A stretch of DNA of 64,000 nucleotides. Source: Enterobacter cancerogenus (GTDB taxonomy: Bacteria; Pseudomonadota; Gammaproteobacteria; Enterobacterales; Enterobacteriaceae). Numbering within the stretch: position 1 is the stretch's first letter; each line of letters starts with the position of its first letter. A program made the position numbers and the translations under genes. The notes under the pieces are model-generated. The model did not search any database. It was not told the origin of the DNA and saw only the letters and a program-made list of their open reading frames with translations. Of this stretch, positions 24,201 to 28,895 are shown one piece after another. The stretch spans positions 186,001 to 250,000 of the forward strand of contig JRUP01000008.1 of assembly GCA_000773965.1 (NCBI GenBank), read 5' to 3'.

Positions 24201-27173
24201 CGGAGAGGACGCTGGGCTGGTATTGCCCGCAGCATCGGTAACGGTAGTCGTCAGGCTATGACTGCCTTCACCGAGTGCCGGTGCGGTAAAGCTCCAGTTG
24301 CCATCGCTGCCAACGGTTGCCGTGCCCAGCACATTGTCGCCATCACGCACAGTAACGGTGCTGCCAGGTTCAGCCGTGCCGCTCAGCACTGGGGTGTTAT
24401 CACTGGTGGTGCCACCTGCCGCGATTGGCGTAACGGTACTGCCGTTGTTATTGCTTAGCTGCAGATCGCCTGCCGCCGCTGGCGCAACGCTATCAATCGT
24501 GATGTTGATGGTGACAGAGTTAGTTGGATTACCGGTGCTGTCGGTAGCAACGGCATGGAAGGAGTAAGAACCATCCGCCAACGTAGAGGGAGTGAAGCTC
24601 CACTGACCGTCGGAACCTGCCGTGGTGCTGCCCAGCAAGGTGGTGCCGTTGTACAGCGTGATAATATCTCCGGCGGCGGCAAGGCCGCTGAGAACCGGTG
24701 TTTTATCATGCGTGCTGGCGCCGTTTGACAAGACTTTCAGGGTGCTGCCACTGTCATCGGTGACTTGCAGCGTACTGGTAGTCGGTGGCACTCCCGCAGC
24801 AACAGTGATGCCAAATCCGGTGGTTGCCTGGCTTACATTTCCCGCCGCATCAGTCACCGTGGTGCTTAACGTATGGCTGCCGTTGCTCAGAGCTGGCGTG
24901 GTGAAACTCCAGCTGCCACTGCTGCTTACTGCAACACTTCCCAACAGCGTCGTGCCATCGTAAATTTTTACGATACTGTTCGCCTCGGCGTTACCGCTAA
25001 GGGTCGGCGTATTGTCGTCAGTCGTTGCTCCGGTCGTGAGCGGCCCGGTGCTTGCGCCAACATCGTCAGTGACGACCAGATTACTGGCAGCCGCTGGCGC
25101 CTGGGTATCGACGGTGAAGGTGATAGGATCTGATGCAGCGCTGGTGTTGCCTGCAGGATCGGTCACGGTGGTGGTAATACTGTGGCTACCCTCTGAGAGG
25201 GTTGGGGAGGTAAAGCTCCAGCTGCCGTTGCTGCCCACTGTGGCGGTGCCAAGTACGATAGTACCATCACGAACGGTAACGGTGCTGCCAGGTTCTGCTG
25301 TGCCGCTCAGCACTGGATGAGTGGTGTTGGTCGCACCACCAGAAGCAATAGGTTGGACAGTGCCGTTATCGTTGTCACTGAGCTGCAGGCCTGATGCCGC
25401 ATCAGGCACAATCGTGTCAATGGTGATAACGATGATCGGCGTTTGCGTCACGCTGCCATCGCCATCGGTATCGGTGACAGAGGCATGGAAGTTGTAAGTG
25501 CCATCTGCAAGTGCAGCTGGCGTGAAGCTCCACTGTCCATCCGGGCCCGCCACCACACTGCCGATTTCTGTCGTGCCGTTGTAGAGGGTGATCAGTGCAC
25601 CGGCAATTGCCAGCCCACTTAGCGTTGGCGTGCTGTCATGGGTGCTGGCGCCATTAGTAAGCTGCACCAGAGTGCTGCCGGTGTCGTCGGTAATTTCCAG
25701 TGAGGTGGTGGCTGGAGGCAGCCCAGCCTGCACATTAAAATCAAACGCATCAGAAACCGAGCTGACATTGCCGGCTGCATCGGTCTGCGTCACGGTAAGA
25801 CTGTGCGCACCGTTGCTCAGCGCTGGCGTAGTGAAGCTCCAGGTGCCATTGCTGCCGACCACCGCCGTGCCAATCAGGGTGTTGTTGTCATAAACGCTGA
25901 TCACCGCACCCACTTCACCATTTCCGCTCAGGGTTGGTGTGCTGTCATCGGTCGTTCCGCCGCTGTTTACCGGTGTTGCAGTTCCTTCAGCATCCCCACT
26001 TAAGGCCAGACCCGTGGCGCTGGCCGGTGCTTCGGTATCGACCGTGAAGGTAATGGTGGTCGCTGCGCTGGTGTTGCCCGCCGCATCTGTCGAAGTGATG
26101 CTGAGGGTATGACTACCCTGAGCTAATTCTGGGCTGGTGAAACTCCAACTGCCGTTACTGCCAACGGTTACGCTACCAAGTACAGTATCGCCATCGCGAA
26201 TGGTGATGATGCTTCCTACCTCGCCTCTGCCGCTCAGCAAAGGCGTGGTGTCATTGGTGGATCCACCATTGGCGATCGGCAATACCACCGAGCCTGCATT
26301 GTTCCCGACATTGAGATCACTCACCGCTTCTGGGGCAGTGGTATCCACGGTAAAGGTAATCGGATCGCTGGCGGCGCTGGTATTACCAGCCGCATCGGTC
26401 GCGGTGACGGTCAGGCTGTGTGAACCGTCTGCCAGCGCTGGTGAGGTGAAGGACCATGTGCCATTTGCACCCACCACGGTGGAGCCCAGCAACGTTGTGC
26501 CATCATAAACGCGAATAATGGCACCGACTTCGCCGTTGCCACTTAAGGTTGGAGTGTTGTCATCGGTGACTGAACCCGTGGTGATCGCGCCCTGATAGGG
26601 GCCAACGTTGTCACTGACCACCAGGTTGGTCACTACGGCTGGAGGAGTGGTATCGCCTCCACCATTGTTGCCTCCACCATTGTTGCCGCCACCGTTATTA
26701 CCGCCTCCGTTGTTACCACCACCGGTACTACCGTCACTGACTGCGGCATTACCGCCGCCACCGCCTGCCGAGCCAGCAAACATCGCCCCCAGGCCCGCCA
26801 GCGCTGCGCCACCGATACCGAAGGCCGCGATGGTGCCATCATTGGTGGTGTTCTCAGCTAACAGCCCTTCGGTGCTGTCAATGTTGACGTACTGGAACCC
26901 ATCAGTGCCCGGATCTTCAACCCACCACAGTGCACCTTTGTCGTCCTGTAGCACCAGATCACTGTCGCCTGCTGCTGTATAAAAGTTATGAATAACAACC
27001 ACTTCACCAGATTTTGTGGTGACGACTAAATCATTACCATTGCGTGTGAAAGACTTAATATCTGATTGATTAAGGTGAAGTTTAACCACGCTTGGCGCAG
27101 TTAAGTTGACTTGAGAGCCGCTAACTTCAGAGGCTACTGTCCCACCTTTAGGAGTGATAGAGATATTATTCAT
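9294..27173 (-). CDS. bapA: Giant type I secreted biofilm adhesin, BapA/LapF-type, 5959 aa
   Basis: One uninterrupted 17.9-kb reading frame. Residues 1-110 form the BapA/LapF prefix-like domain (LNAP-type beta region, WWVEDPGTDGFQY); 115-136 is Gly/Ala-rich and hydrophobic; 151-173 is a GGGNN linker. I count about 52 consecutive Ig-like repeats of about 98-103 residues (51 full, the last truncated), each with DTTAP, NDNTPTLSG, YDGTTLLG, GNGTWSFTTPAL, GSHSLTVTVTDAAGN-type blocks. After these come a BapA-type C-terminal module, two VCBS-like repeats, an RTX-like patch (TGTAGADTITGGAYNDTI, from about residue 5831) and a VCA0849-type type I secretion signal ending LITLEGVNVSLEELLQQ. No cysteine was seen. 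It is expected at the cell surface, mediating cell-cell and surface adhesion; calcium probably rigidifies the repeats. ATG at 27173; the Shine-Dalgarno is weak. Confidence 0.95.
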   Translation of the reverse strand: MNNISITPKGGTVASEVSGSQVNLTAPSVVKLHLNQSDIKSFTRNGNDLVVTTKSGEVVVIHNFYTAAGDSDLVLQDDKGALWWVEDPGTDGFQYVNIDSTEGLLAENTTNDGTIAAFGIGGAALAGLGAMFAGSAGGGGGNAAVSDGSTGGGNNGGGNNGGGNNGGGNNGGGDTTPPAVVTNLVVSDNVGPYQGAITTGSVTDDNTPTLSGNGEVGAIIRVYDGTTLLGSTVVGANGTWSFTSPALADGSHSLTVTATDAAGNTSAASDPITFTVDTTAPEAVSDLNVGNNAGSVVLPIANGGSTNDTTPLLSGRGEVGSIITIRDGDTVLGSVTVGSNGSWSFTSPELAQGSHTLSITSTDAAGNTSAATTITFTVDTEAPASATGLALSGDAEGTATPVNSGGTTDDSTPTLSGNGEVGAVISVYDNNTLIGTAVVGSNGTWSFTTPALSNGAHSLTVTQTDAAGNVSSVSDAFDFNVQAGLPPATTSLEITDDTGSTLVQLTNGASTHDSTPTLSGLAIAGALITLYNGTTEIGSVVAGPDGQWSFTPAALADGTYNFHASVTDTDGDGSVTQTPIIVITIDTIVPDAASGLQLSDNDNGTVQPIASGGATNTTHPVLSGTAEPGSTVTVRDGTIVLGTATVGSNGSWSFTSPTLSEGSHSITTTVTDPAGNTSAASDPITFTVDTQAPAAASNLVVTDDVGASTGPLTTGATTDDNTPTLSGNAEANSIVKIYDGTTLLGSVAVSSSGSWSFTTPALSNGSHTLSTTVTDAAGNVSQATTGFGITVAAGVPPTTSTLQVTDDSGSTLKVLSNGASTHDKTPVLSGLAAAGDIITLYNGTTLLGSTTAGSDGQWSFTPSTLADGSYSFHAVATDSTGNPTNSVTINITIDSVAPAAAGDLQLSNNNGSTVTPIAAGGTTSDNTPVLSGTAEPGSTVTVRDGDNVLGTATVGSDGNWSFTAPALGEGSHSLTTTVTDAAGNTSPASSPIAVTVDTSPPAAVSDLVVTDNVGDSQGELTSGAVTDDNTPTLSGTGEPNALLSIYDGTTLLGNTTVGVDGTWTFTTPALNNGSHSFTITATDTAGNVGPASPPFIVDIEADLPTASDSLEVIDDNGNTVEQLVDGATTNDPTPVLIGSASPGNIITLYDGSQFLGSTTAGANGQWLFRMGILSDGPHAIHGTITDAAGNITDTLTINITVDTVAPDAVTGLQINNDSGSTSVPITNGSLTNDATPVLSGSAEAGSVVTIRDGNTVLGSVTVGSNGNWSFTTPALGEGSHSLTTTATDAAGNSSPATTPITFTVDTTAPAAVSGLVVTDDAGTSTGALTSGTTTDDSTPTLSGTAEAGSIVKVYDGTTLLGSASVGTDGNWSFTPASPLTNGQHNLTTTVTDAAGNVSPASPAFTVNIDAGVPTTNELIVVADDSGSTIVQLTDNSSTHDSTPVLSGQAGAGDLITIYNGTTVLGSVTAGSNGQWNFTPAALTDGTYAFHATATNPTTGAISDTPTINVTIDTVAPAAPTGVGLTNGDGDPIPSGSSTNTTTPTLEGNGEPGGTVTITDGTTVIGTTTVGGDGTWTYTTPPLSDGNHSLTTTVTDPAGNTGPASTPVTVTVDTQPPAAAGNVQLSNDGGTPITSGGSTNDNMPTLSGTAEPGSTVTVSDGGAVLGTATTGSDGTWSYTPTTPLGDGSHSLTTTVTDPAGNTGPASTPVIVTVDTTAPAAATGVLLSNDSSGTAVPITGGTTNDTTPVLSGRAEPGSTVNVSDNGTVIGSTTVGNDGNWSFTPTSPLGDGSHSLTTTVTDPAGNTGAATTPITVTVDTTIPAAPGNVALSNDESGTPVPITSGTATNDATPVLSGSAAAGSTITVSDGGTVLGTVVVGAGGTWSFTPTDPLGEGNHSITATTTSPAGNTSGPSTPIVITVDTTAPGAASGLQLNNDSSGTPVPIAADGTTNDTTPVLSGTAEPGSTVKVSDNGTEIGSVTVGSNGSWSFTPTTPLESGAHSLTTTVTDPAGNTGPETTPITFNVDTTQPDPASGLVLNNDTSGTAVPITNGATNDTTPLLTGSAAVGSTVTVLDGTTVLGTVVVGAGGTWSFTTPALSQGDHSLTTTVTSPAGNVSEASPAISFTVDTQAPAAAGGLQFSTDDGTPIATGGSTSDTTPTLSGTAEPGSTVTITEGTTVLGSVVVGSGGTWSFTPTTPLDEGSHSLTTVVTDPAGNSSAPTSEVIVIVDSTSPGEVGGLQLSNDSTGVAVPITAGSTTNDATPVFSGTAEAGSIVTISDNGTAIGTAIVGSDGNWTFTPASALAEGGHSLTAVVTDSAGNSGSASTPFTFTVDTIPPPAALNVALSNDNGSTPTPIASGGSTNDTTPLLRGSAETGSIITVRDGTTVIGSVAVGSDGTWSFSTPTLSQGQHSLTATVTDAAGNSSAPSTAITFNVDTQAPSEATGLQLSNDNSGTAIPIAAGGVTNDNTPVLSGTAEVGTTVTILDGSNVLGTVVVGTGGTWTFTPTLVLGEGPHSITTTVTDAAGNVSAPSAAIDFTVDSTPPATPVVTSLSNNNAGTAVVITAGSTTNDSTPVIRGTGEVGATVTIRDGSTVLGTAIVGTNGIWRFEPTTALGQGSHTLTVTATDTAGNSSAPSAGITFNVDTIAPDAISDLVAKDDSGNTLTGVTNDNTPSLSGTAEAGSIIKVYDGTTLIGSTQAGTGGTWNFTTQTLTDGAHTLTATATDTAGNVSAAGNAVTITVDTSVPSTPDFVVTNNDALPTEPVANNGYTNDNTPVLSGTATANSLVTIYDGNTAIGSVTTNAQGVWSFTADTLNDGAHPLTITVTDSAGNVSPASAVVTINIDTEAPDVAQGVTVNNNEGSTLVPIAADGYTNDTTPQLTGSAEAGSIVRIYDGAGEIGSVLVGSSGNWSFTTDTLDQGVHNLSVTVTDAAGNTSANSPTLTFTVDSEAPDAAQGLTLANNNSGTEVPVTSGSTTNDSTPVLRGTAEANSTIIISDGNTVLGTVIANGSGDWSYSPTLTDGTHNLSVVVQDAAGNTSPISDIVTVTIDTVAPPSVTNLVLTNNIDGAVNIPNGGLTNDNTPVLSGNGEVGSIITISDASGVLGSTTVIAGGTWSFTPPTALADGSHTFSVSASDAAGNVSGTTTISAVIDATPPAAPSAITASNDDGTTPVAITSGSITNDSTPFLSGSGEAGSIIRIYDGTTVLGSTAVGSNGQWSFSVPALDDGAYTLRVTATDAAGNTSQAANTVDFTVDATPPAVPTLVVTNDITSVVVANNGLTNDSTPTLSGNAEANRLVTIYDGTTVIGSTTATSGGTWTFTSPTLTDGSHTLTVTVTDEVGNVSTSAATVVRIDGTPPQPAGDLLLQNNTGAPETIPNGGTTSDNTPAISGTAEANAIVRVYDGTTLVGSTTAGSDGSWSITTSALSNATHTLNVTVTDAAGNVSAESSVSLTVDNTTPAEVLTFAIYNNANTTPVLVANDGFSNDNTPVLRGTGVAGTTINIIIDGVQVATTTVASNGVWRYETAVEADGPHTYSVSVTNAAGTTGPATTPVEITIDTSTPATVNTSTLVVTDNEGGSTGNLSSGQTTDDNTPTFSGSAEANSTVSIYDGTTLLGTVTATGGNWTFTPPDGLSNGTHNFTFTVTDQAGNVSAASSPAFTLNIEAGLPTTSSTLVITDDSGSMPVTLNNGAVTKDGTPVLTGAAAEGDVIIIHDGTGTVLGSVTVGASGQWSFTPTLADGPHSIYVTNLAGTDSATINFTIDTVAPVAATDLAAANNNGSTPVAIANNSITNDSTPLLTGNAEANGIVTIYDGNTVVGSTTASATGAWSFISPTLSQGAHTLSVTVTDAAGNVGPRSSTVSFTIDSIAPNASTLVVTNDVSNTTVANGGYTNDTTPTLSGVAEAGSRVSVYDGANLLGTVIAGSNGAWTYTTAVLTQGSHPLSVTVTDAAGNVSGTTSATVIVDNVAPAAVTSLAAANNNGSTPVAIAAGSSTNDNTPALSGTAEAGSVVKIYDGTILLGSVTANATTGAWSYTSTQLSDGSHTINVTATDAAGNTSSNASITFTVVTGAPNPVTGLVVNDNVGTSQGPLTSGASTDDNTPTLSGSATAGNIVVISEGTTVLGSVVVGSGGTWTFTTAALSEGSHPLSVTVRDAAGNTSTATNFTVVVDTVAPATTSLVVTNDNTTAVVPNGGSTNDTTPTLSGVAEANGRVSIYDGTNLLGAAIASGTGAWTFTSTALTQGSHTLNVTVTDAAGNVSGTTSSVVVIDTTPPAAVASLAAANNNGSTPVAIAAGSSTNDNTPAISGTAEAGSVVKVYDGGVLLGSVIAGSNGAWSLTSTTLADGSHTINVTATDAAGNISPNASITFTVDTAVPATVTNLVVTNDVTSTTVPNGGSTNDNTPTLTGTAEANAIVTVYDGTTVLGSTTASGTGAWSFVSPALSNGTHPLSVTVKDAAGNVSPASTPVSVIVDTVAPNASTLVITNDVTNTTVASGGSTNDTTPTLSGTAEVGSLVKIYDGGTQIGSVTVGTNGTWTFTTAVLAQGSHTISVTSTDAAGNVSGSTNATVNIDSVAPTLTLAAANNNGSTPVTINAGTSTNDNTPALSGTTEANSVVRIFDGGVQIGSVTASSTGAWTWTSTTLSEGSHTITATATDAAGNVSNTPSITFTVDTVVPNTVTNLVVTNDVTSTTVPTGGSTNDNTPTLTGTAEANAIVTVYDGTTVLGSTTASGTGAWSFVSPVLTNGTHPLSVTVKDAAGNVSPSSTPVTITVDTVAPNTATLVITNDVTNTTVASGGSTNDTTPTLSGTAEAGGRVTIYDGTTTLGTAIANSSGVWTFTTSTLTQGSHTISVSVTDAAGNVSGRTNATVVIDTTPPAAVTLVAANNNGSTAVTIPNNGVTNDSTPLLSGTGEVGAKVSIYDGSILLGTTTVASNGTWSFISTTLSNGSHTLNVTQTDAAGNVSPNASTVMTIDTVAPNAVTNLVITDDVGASQGPLANGAVTDDATPTLSGTAEANAIVTIYDGTTVLGSVTAGTNGAWTFTTATLSNGTHPLSVTVTDAAGNTSAASATVSITVDTVAPAASTLVITNDITNTTVANGGYTNDTTPTLSGTAEVGSKVSIYDGTTLLGTVTVGSSGAWTYTTTVLTQGSHPINVTVTDPAGNVSGTTSATVIVDSVAPAAVTSLVAANNNVSTAVTIPNNGSTNDNTPLLSGNGEVGAKVSIYDGSTLLGTTTVGSNGTWSFISTTLSNGTHTINVTQTDAAGNISPTASTVMTIDTVAPTASTLTITDDTGTTPVTLANGAYTKDTTPTLSGTAEVGAIVTIYDGATVLGSLTVGSTGAWTYTTAVLANGAHPLTTTVTDAAGNVSTGNTTATVNIDTVAPVAVTNLAINSAGTTVTGNGEVGDTVTVRDANGNSLGTATVGAAGTWSVTLSTAQTTGASLSVIQTDRAGNVSPSTALAGVIRIVATNDTNEVDYSTTTQTVNNGTTSVSHAALATVNLGNLLGVGVLSNGNAYTFSVGTGDTRTVTLHGSVGGIALVSTYSLYLYQQNTDGSWTLKSVTSNYLATTLLSIGTQTGANVTYSGLGAGTYAVVIGSSGGIALLPSTTITTVTDTTLDAVTVSSTVTGNLLTNDTSSVAGTVPTGTAVTTVSGSAVAASGNTVINTTYGTLTIDSHGNYTYVLKAGLDVSTLPTTDTFTYSVRDSSGAVTSASLTVTLHNGAATSLTVNSLLAETTSTGDHDASGSIYGDSTTHTGTLSITNEHGDVTTVHSVGTTSIAGDYGVLSIAANGSYTYTLNAGVDGQSLLHKEVFSYTLAATDGTITTHSFTIDLHPTITGTAGADTITGGAYNDTITTGAGADTLVYHLLASADSTGGNGHDTWTDFNVAQGDKIDISNLLIGWNDSTSNINDFVKVDHTSDGNTVLSIDRDGTGTGYSSTQLITLEGVNVSLEELLQQPHQTHTA
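26655..26723 (-). repeat. 15-bp tandem repeat encoding the GGGNN linker of BapA
   Basis: Four imperfect tandem copies of a 15-bp unit (GGTGGCGGTAACAAT type on the coding strand) plus a final GGT-GGC-GGT encode residues 151-173. Such a short in-frame repeat can gain or lose copies by slippage without breaking the frame, changing the length of the flexible spacer between the prefix domain and the Ig-like array. Confidence 0.85.
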
Positions 27174-27204
27174 TTTATCGAAATCCCGCGCAGTTATTAA
27201 ATTC

Positions 27205-27236
27205 CATAAAAACGCCCGGTATCCGCAGATACCGGC
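27205..27236 (-). terminator. Terminator-like hairpin in the bapA leader
   Basis: On the minus strand an 8-bp perfect stem, CCGGTATC (27235-27228) and GATACCGG (27223-27216), with loop TGCG, is followed by GCG and TTTTT. It ends only about 30 bp before the bapA start codon and about 250 bp after the EAL-domain gene. It either terminates transcription of that gene or works as an attenuator in the bapA leader. Confidence 0.7.
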
Positions 27237-27483
27237 TTCAATGGCGAATAATCCAGATGACTATTCACTTCTTCTCTTGGTCGATTTCATACAAACTCAT
27301 GATGAAATCGCGCTGAGCCGAGTTAAGCCTCCATCCTGGGAATGGGCTGGGTTTATTTTTCAGCGGAACAAAGGGGGAAATGCCTTTATTTTCCATTGGG
27401 CGAGCACAAATCAAATTGAATGCAATGAACCCATTTTTAGACATTTTTTCTACCCCGATTGTAGTGGCCGAACCCGCACAAAC
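27237..27483. other. Intergenic part of the bapA upstream region
   Basis: Together with the hairpin this makes 310 bp between the EAL-domain gene and bapA on the same strand. No supportable gene was seen; a 118-codon plus-strand frame across it looks like chance. The bapA promoter is expected here, upstream of the hairpin, since only about 30 bp separate hairpin and start codon. Confidence 0.5.
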
Positions 27484-28179
27484 TCAGGATTGCTTAAGAA
27501 AATCATTTAGATAGACACTCTGCCAGTGATAGCCCTGCATACCGTAGATCGCTTTATGCGCCAGCAAATCGAGGTGTGATGGGTTTTCAACGCCTTCAAC
27601 AATCACGCCTTTGCATAATTGGTTGAGGTGGCTAAGCAGCGTGTCAAAAATGTGACCGTCGCCAAATTGCCAAAAAAAATCTTTGTCAATCTTGACGATT
27701 TCAAATATTCCGCTATCGAGCATAGTCAGGTTGGAATAACCCGGACCAAAGTCATCAAGCCATAAAGGGGCGTGTGTCACTTTCGCGACACCTTTTAATA
27801 TCAGCAGGTCTGCGCTGTTAAAACGCGCGGTAAAGAAGGCGGATATCTCTAAACGCAACAACGTTAAACTCGCCAGTTTTTGTTGTATTTCAGCATCTTC
27901 AAAAATACCGGCGACGATATCTCTATCCACATTTACACTGACTACCTGATCAAACCCTTTCTGGTATAGCTGAATAAGTTTTCCGATCTGGTGGAGGAAT
28001 AACTGCCATTTCTCGTCAGCAGGAAGCCGACTGAAGAACCCCTCATCCCTGCAAGGGTTACGTTTATTATTAATATCTGCATCATCTGAGAATCGGGTTA
28101 ACAATTCCCATGCAATCAACTCGCCGGCTTTACCATGAACGGGTTCCAGCAAGAAAATGTATTCAAATTGATTGCTCAT
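27484..28179 (-). CDS. Stand-alone EAL-domain protein (putative c-di-GMP phosphodiesterase or c-di-GMP-binding regulator)
   Basis: 231 residues from the ATG at 28179, which has GGAAGG 9 bp upstream; an upstream in-frame extension is possible but lacks support. The whole protein is one EAL domain without sensor or transmembrane parts. The name-giving motif is E25-L-L instead of EAL, but the residues that bind metal and substrate in active enzymes seem kept: N83 (SVNV), E111 (RLEIS), D142-D143 (LDDFGPGYSNL), K164 (VKIDKDF), E195/E198 (VEGVE) and Q215. Size and architecture resemble MrkJ and YdiV. Placed directly upstream of bapA on the same strand, it probably adjusts c-di-GMP in relation to adhesin expression. 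Activity is uncertain because the LEIS-A segment lacks the usual T-E. Confidence 0.85.
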   Translation of the reverse strand: MSNQFEYIFLLEPVHGKAGELIAWELLTRFSDDADINNKRNPCRDEGFFSRLPADEKWQLFLHQIGKLIQLYQKGFDQVVSVNVDRDIVAGIFEDAEIQQKLASLTLLRLEISAFFTARFNSADLLILKGVAKVTHAPLWLDDFGPGYSNLTMLDSGIFEIVKIDKDFFWQFGDGHIFDTLLSHLNQLCKGVIVEGVENPSHLDLLAHKAIYGMQGYHWQSVYLNDFLKQS

Positions 28180-28852
28180 TTCACAGTCCCTTCCGCAACT
28201 TACTGATACTCCTGAACTGTCAGGATTACTCATGTGAGATGTAAGGGAAACATCGATAAATCTTAACACGTTAACTGAAGCCTAACGTAGGACTTACAGT
28301 TTGCAAAATAGATTTCAGTAAAGATCCAACCACACTTTAATCGTTTAAATCTATCAATTTTCATAGTAAACTTATTTTACTTTCACAAAATTATCGGATA
28401 ATTCCTGGAAAAATTTAAGTTAATACCAGCCTTGACAGATATCAAAACAACGAACACATTGAATTTATTGTATAAATTATTCTTAATTTGTCTGATAAAG
28501 ATAATTACATCGCAAAATTCATTTTTTTCGTTCTGGAATACATGGTTCCAAAAGACGTCAAAAAATGTAGTTTCCTGATGGGACTATTCAATCCTTAATG
28601 TTTAAATTTTTATTATACATCGATAAGAAAACATAACAGATTACCTATCCAATCCTTACAAAATCAGTAACTAATGCAGGGATATTCGGGATTGAAGCGA
28701 AGCGGTTCTTTAGCTTTGTGAATAAAAATGAAGGGGATAGAAAACACGTATTTTAGGCGCGAGTTATAAATGGATGATTAACATTTATTGAGAGTGATCT
28801 TCATCACAATTCAAATAAAAAATGGGGAAATAAGAAAATAGAATGGCAGGGA
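28180..28852. other. AT-rich intergenic region between speA terminator and the EAL gene
   Basis: About 670 bp, strongly AT-rich, with no open frame worth calling. It must hold the promoter of the EAL-domain gene (minus strand). In E. coli the agmatinase gene speB follows speA here; no trace of it is visible. Confidence 0.6.
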
Positions 28853-28880
28853 AATAAAACGGGCCCTGTACAGGGCCCGC
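28853..28880 (-). terminator. speA terminator
   Basis: A self-complementary stem CGGGCCCTGTACAGGGCCCG (28860-28879) is followed on the minus strand by TTTTATTT. It lies 16 bp after the speA stop codon. Confidence 0.88.
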
Positions 28881-28895
28881 TATGCGTATTAACAG

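Noticed and set aside
9584..26982. Many plus-strand and alternate-frame open frames inside bapA, up to 415 codons (20899-22146).
   Set aside because: They are antisense shadows of the repetitive, stop-poor bapA sequence. Their translations are Val/Leu/Pro-rich and merely mirror the Ig-like repeat; none has a recognisable domain.
27154..27510. 118-codon plus-strand frame between bapA and the EAL gene.
   Set aside because: It overlaps both neighbours antisense, contains the leader hairpin, and shows no domain or ribosome-binding site.
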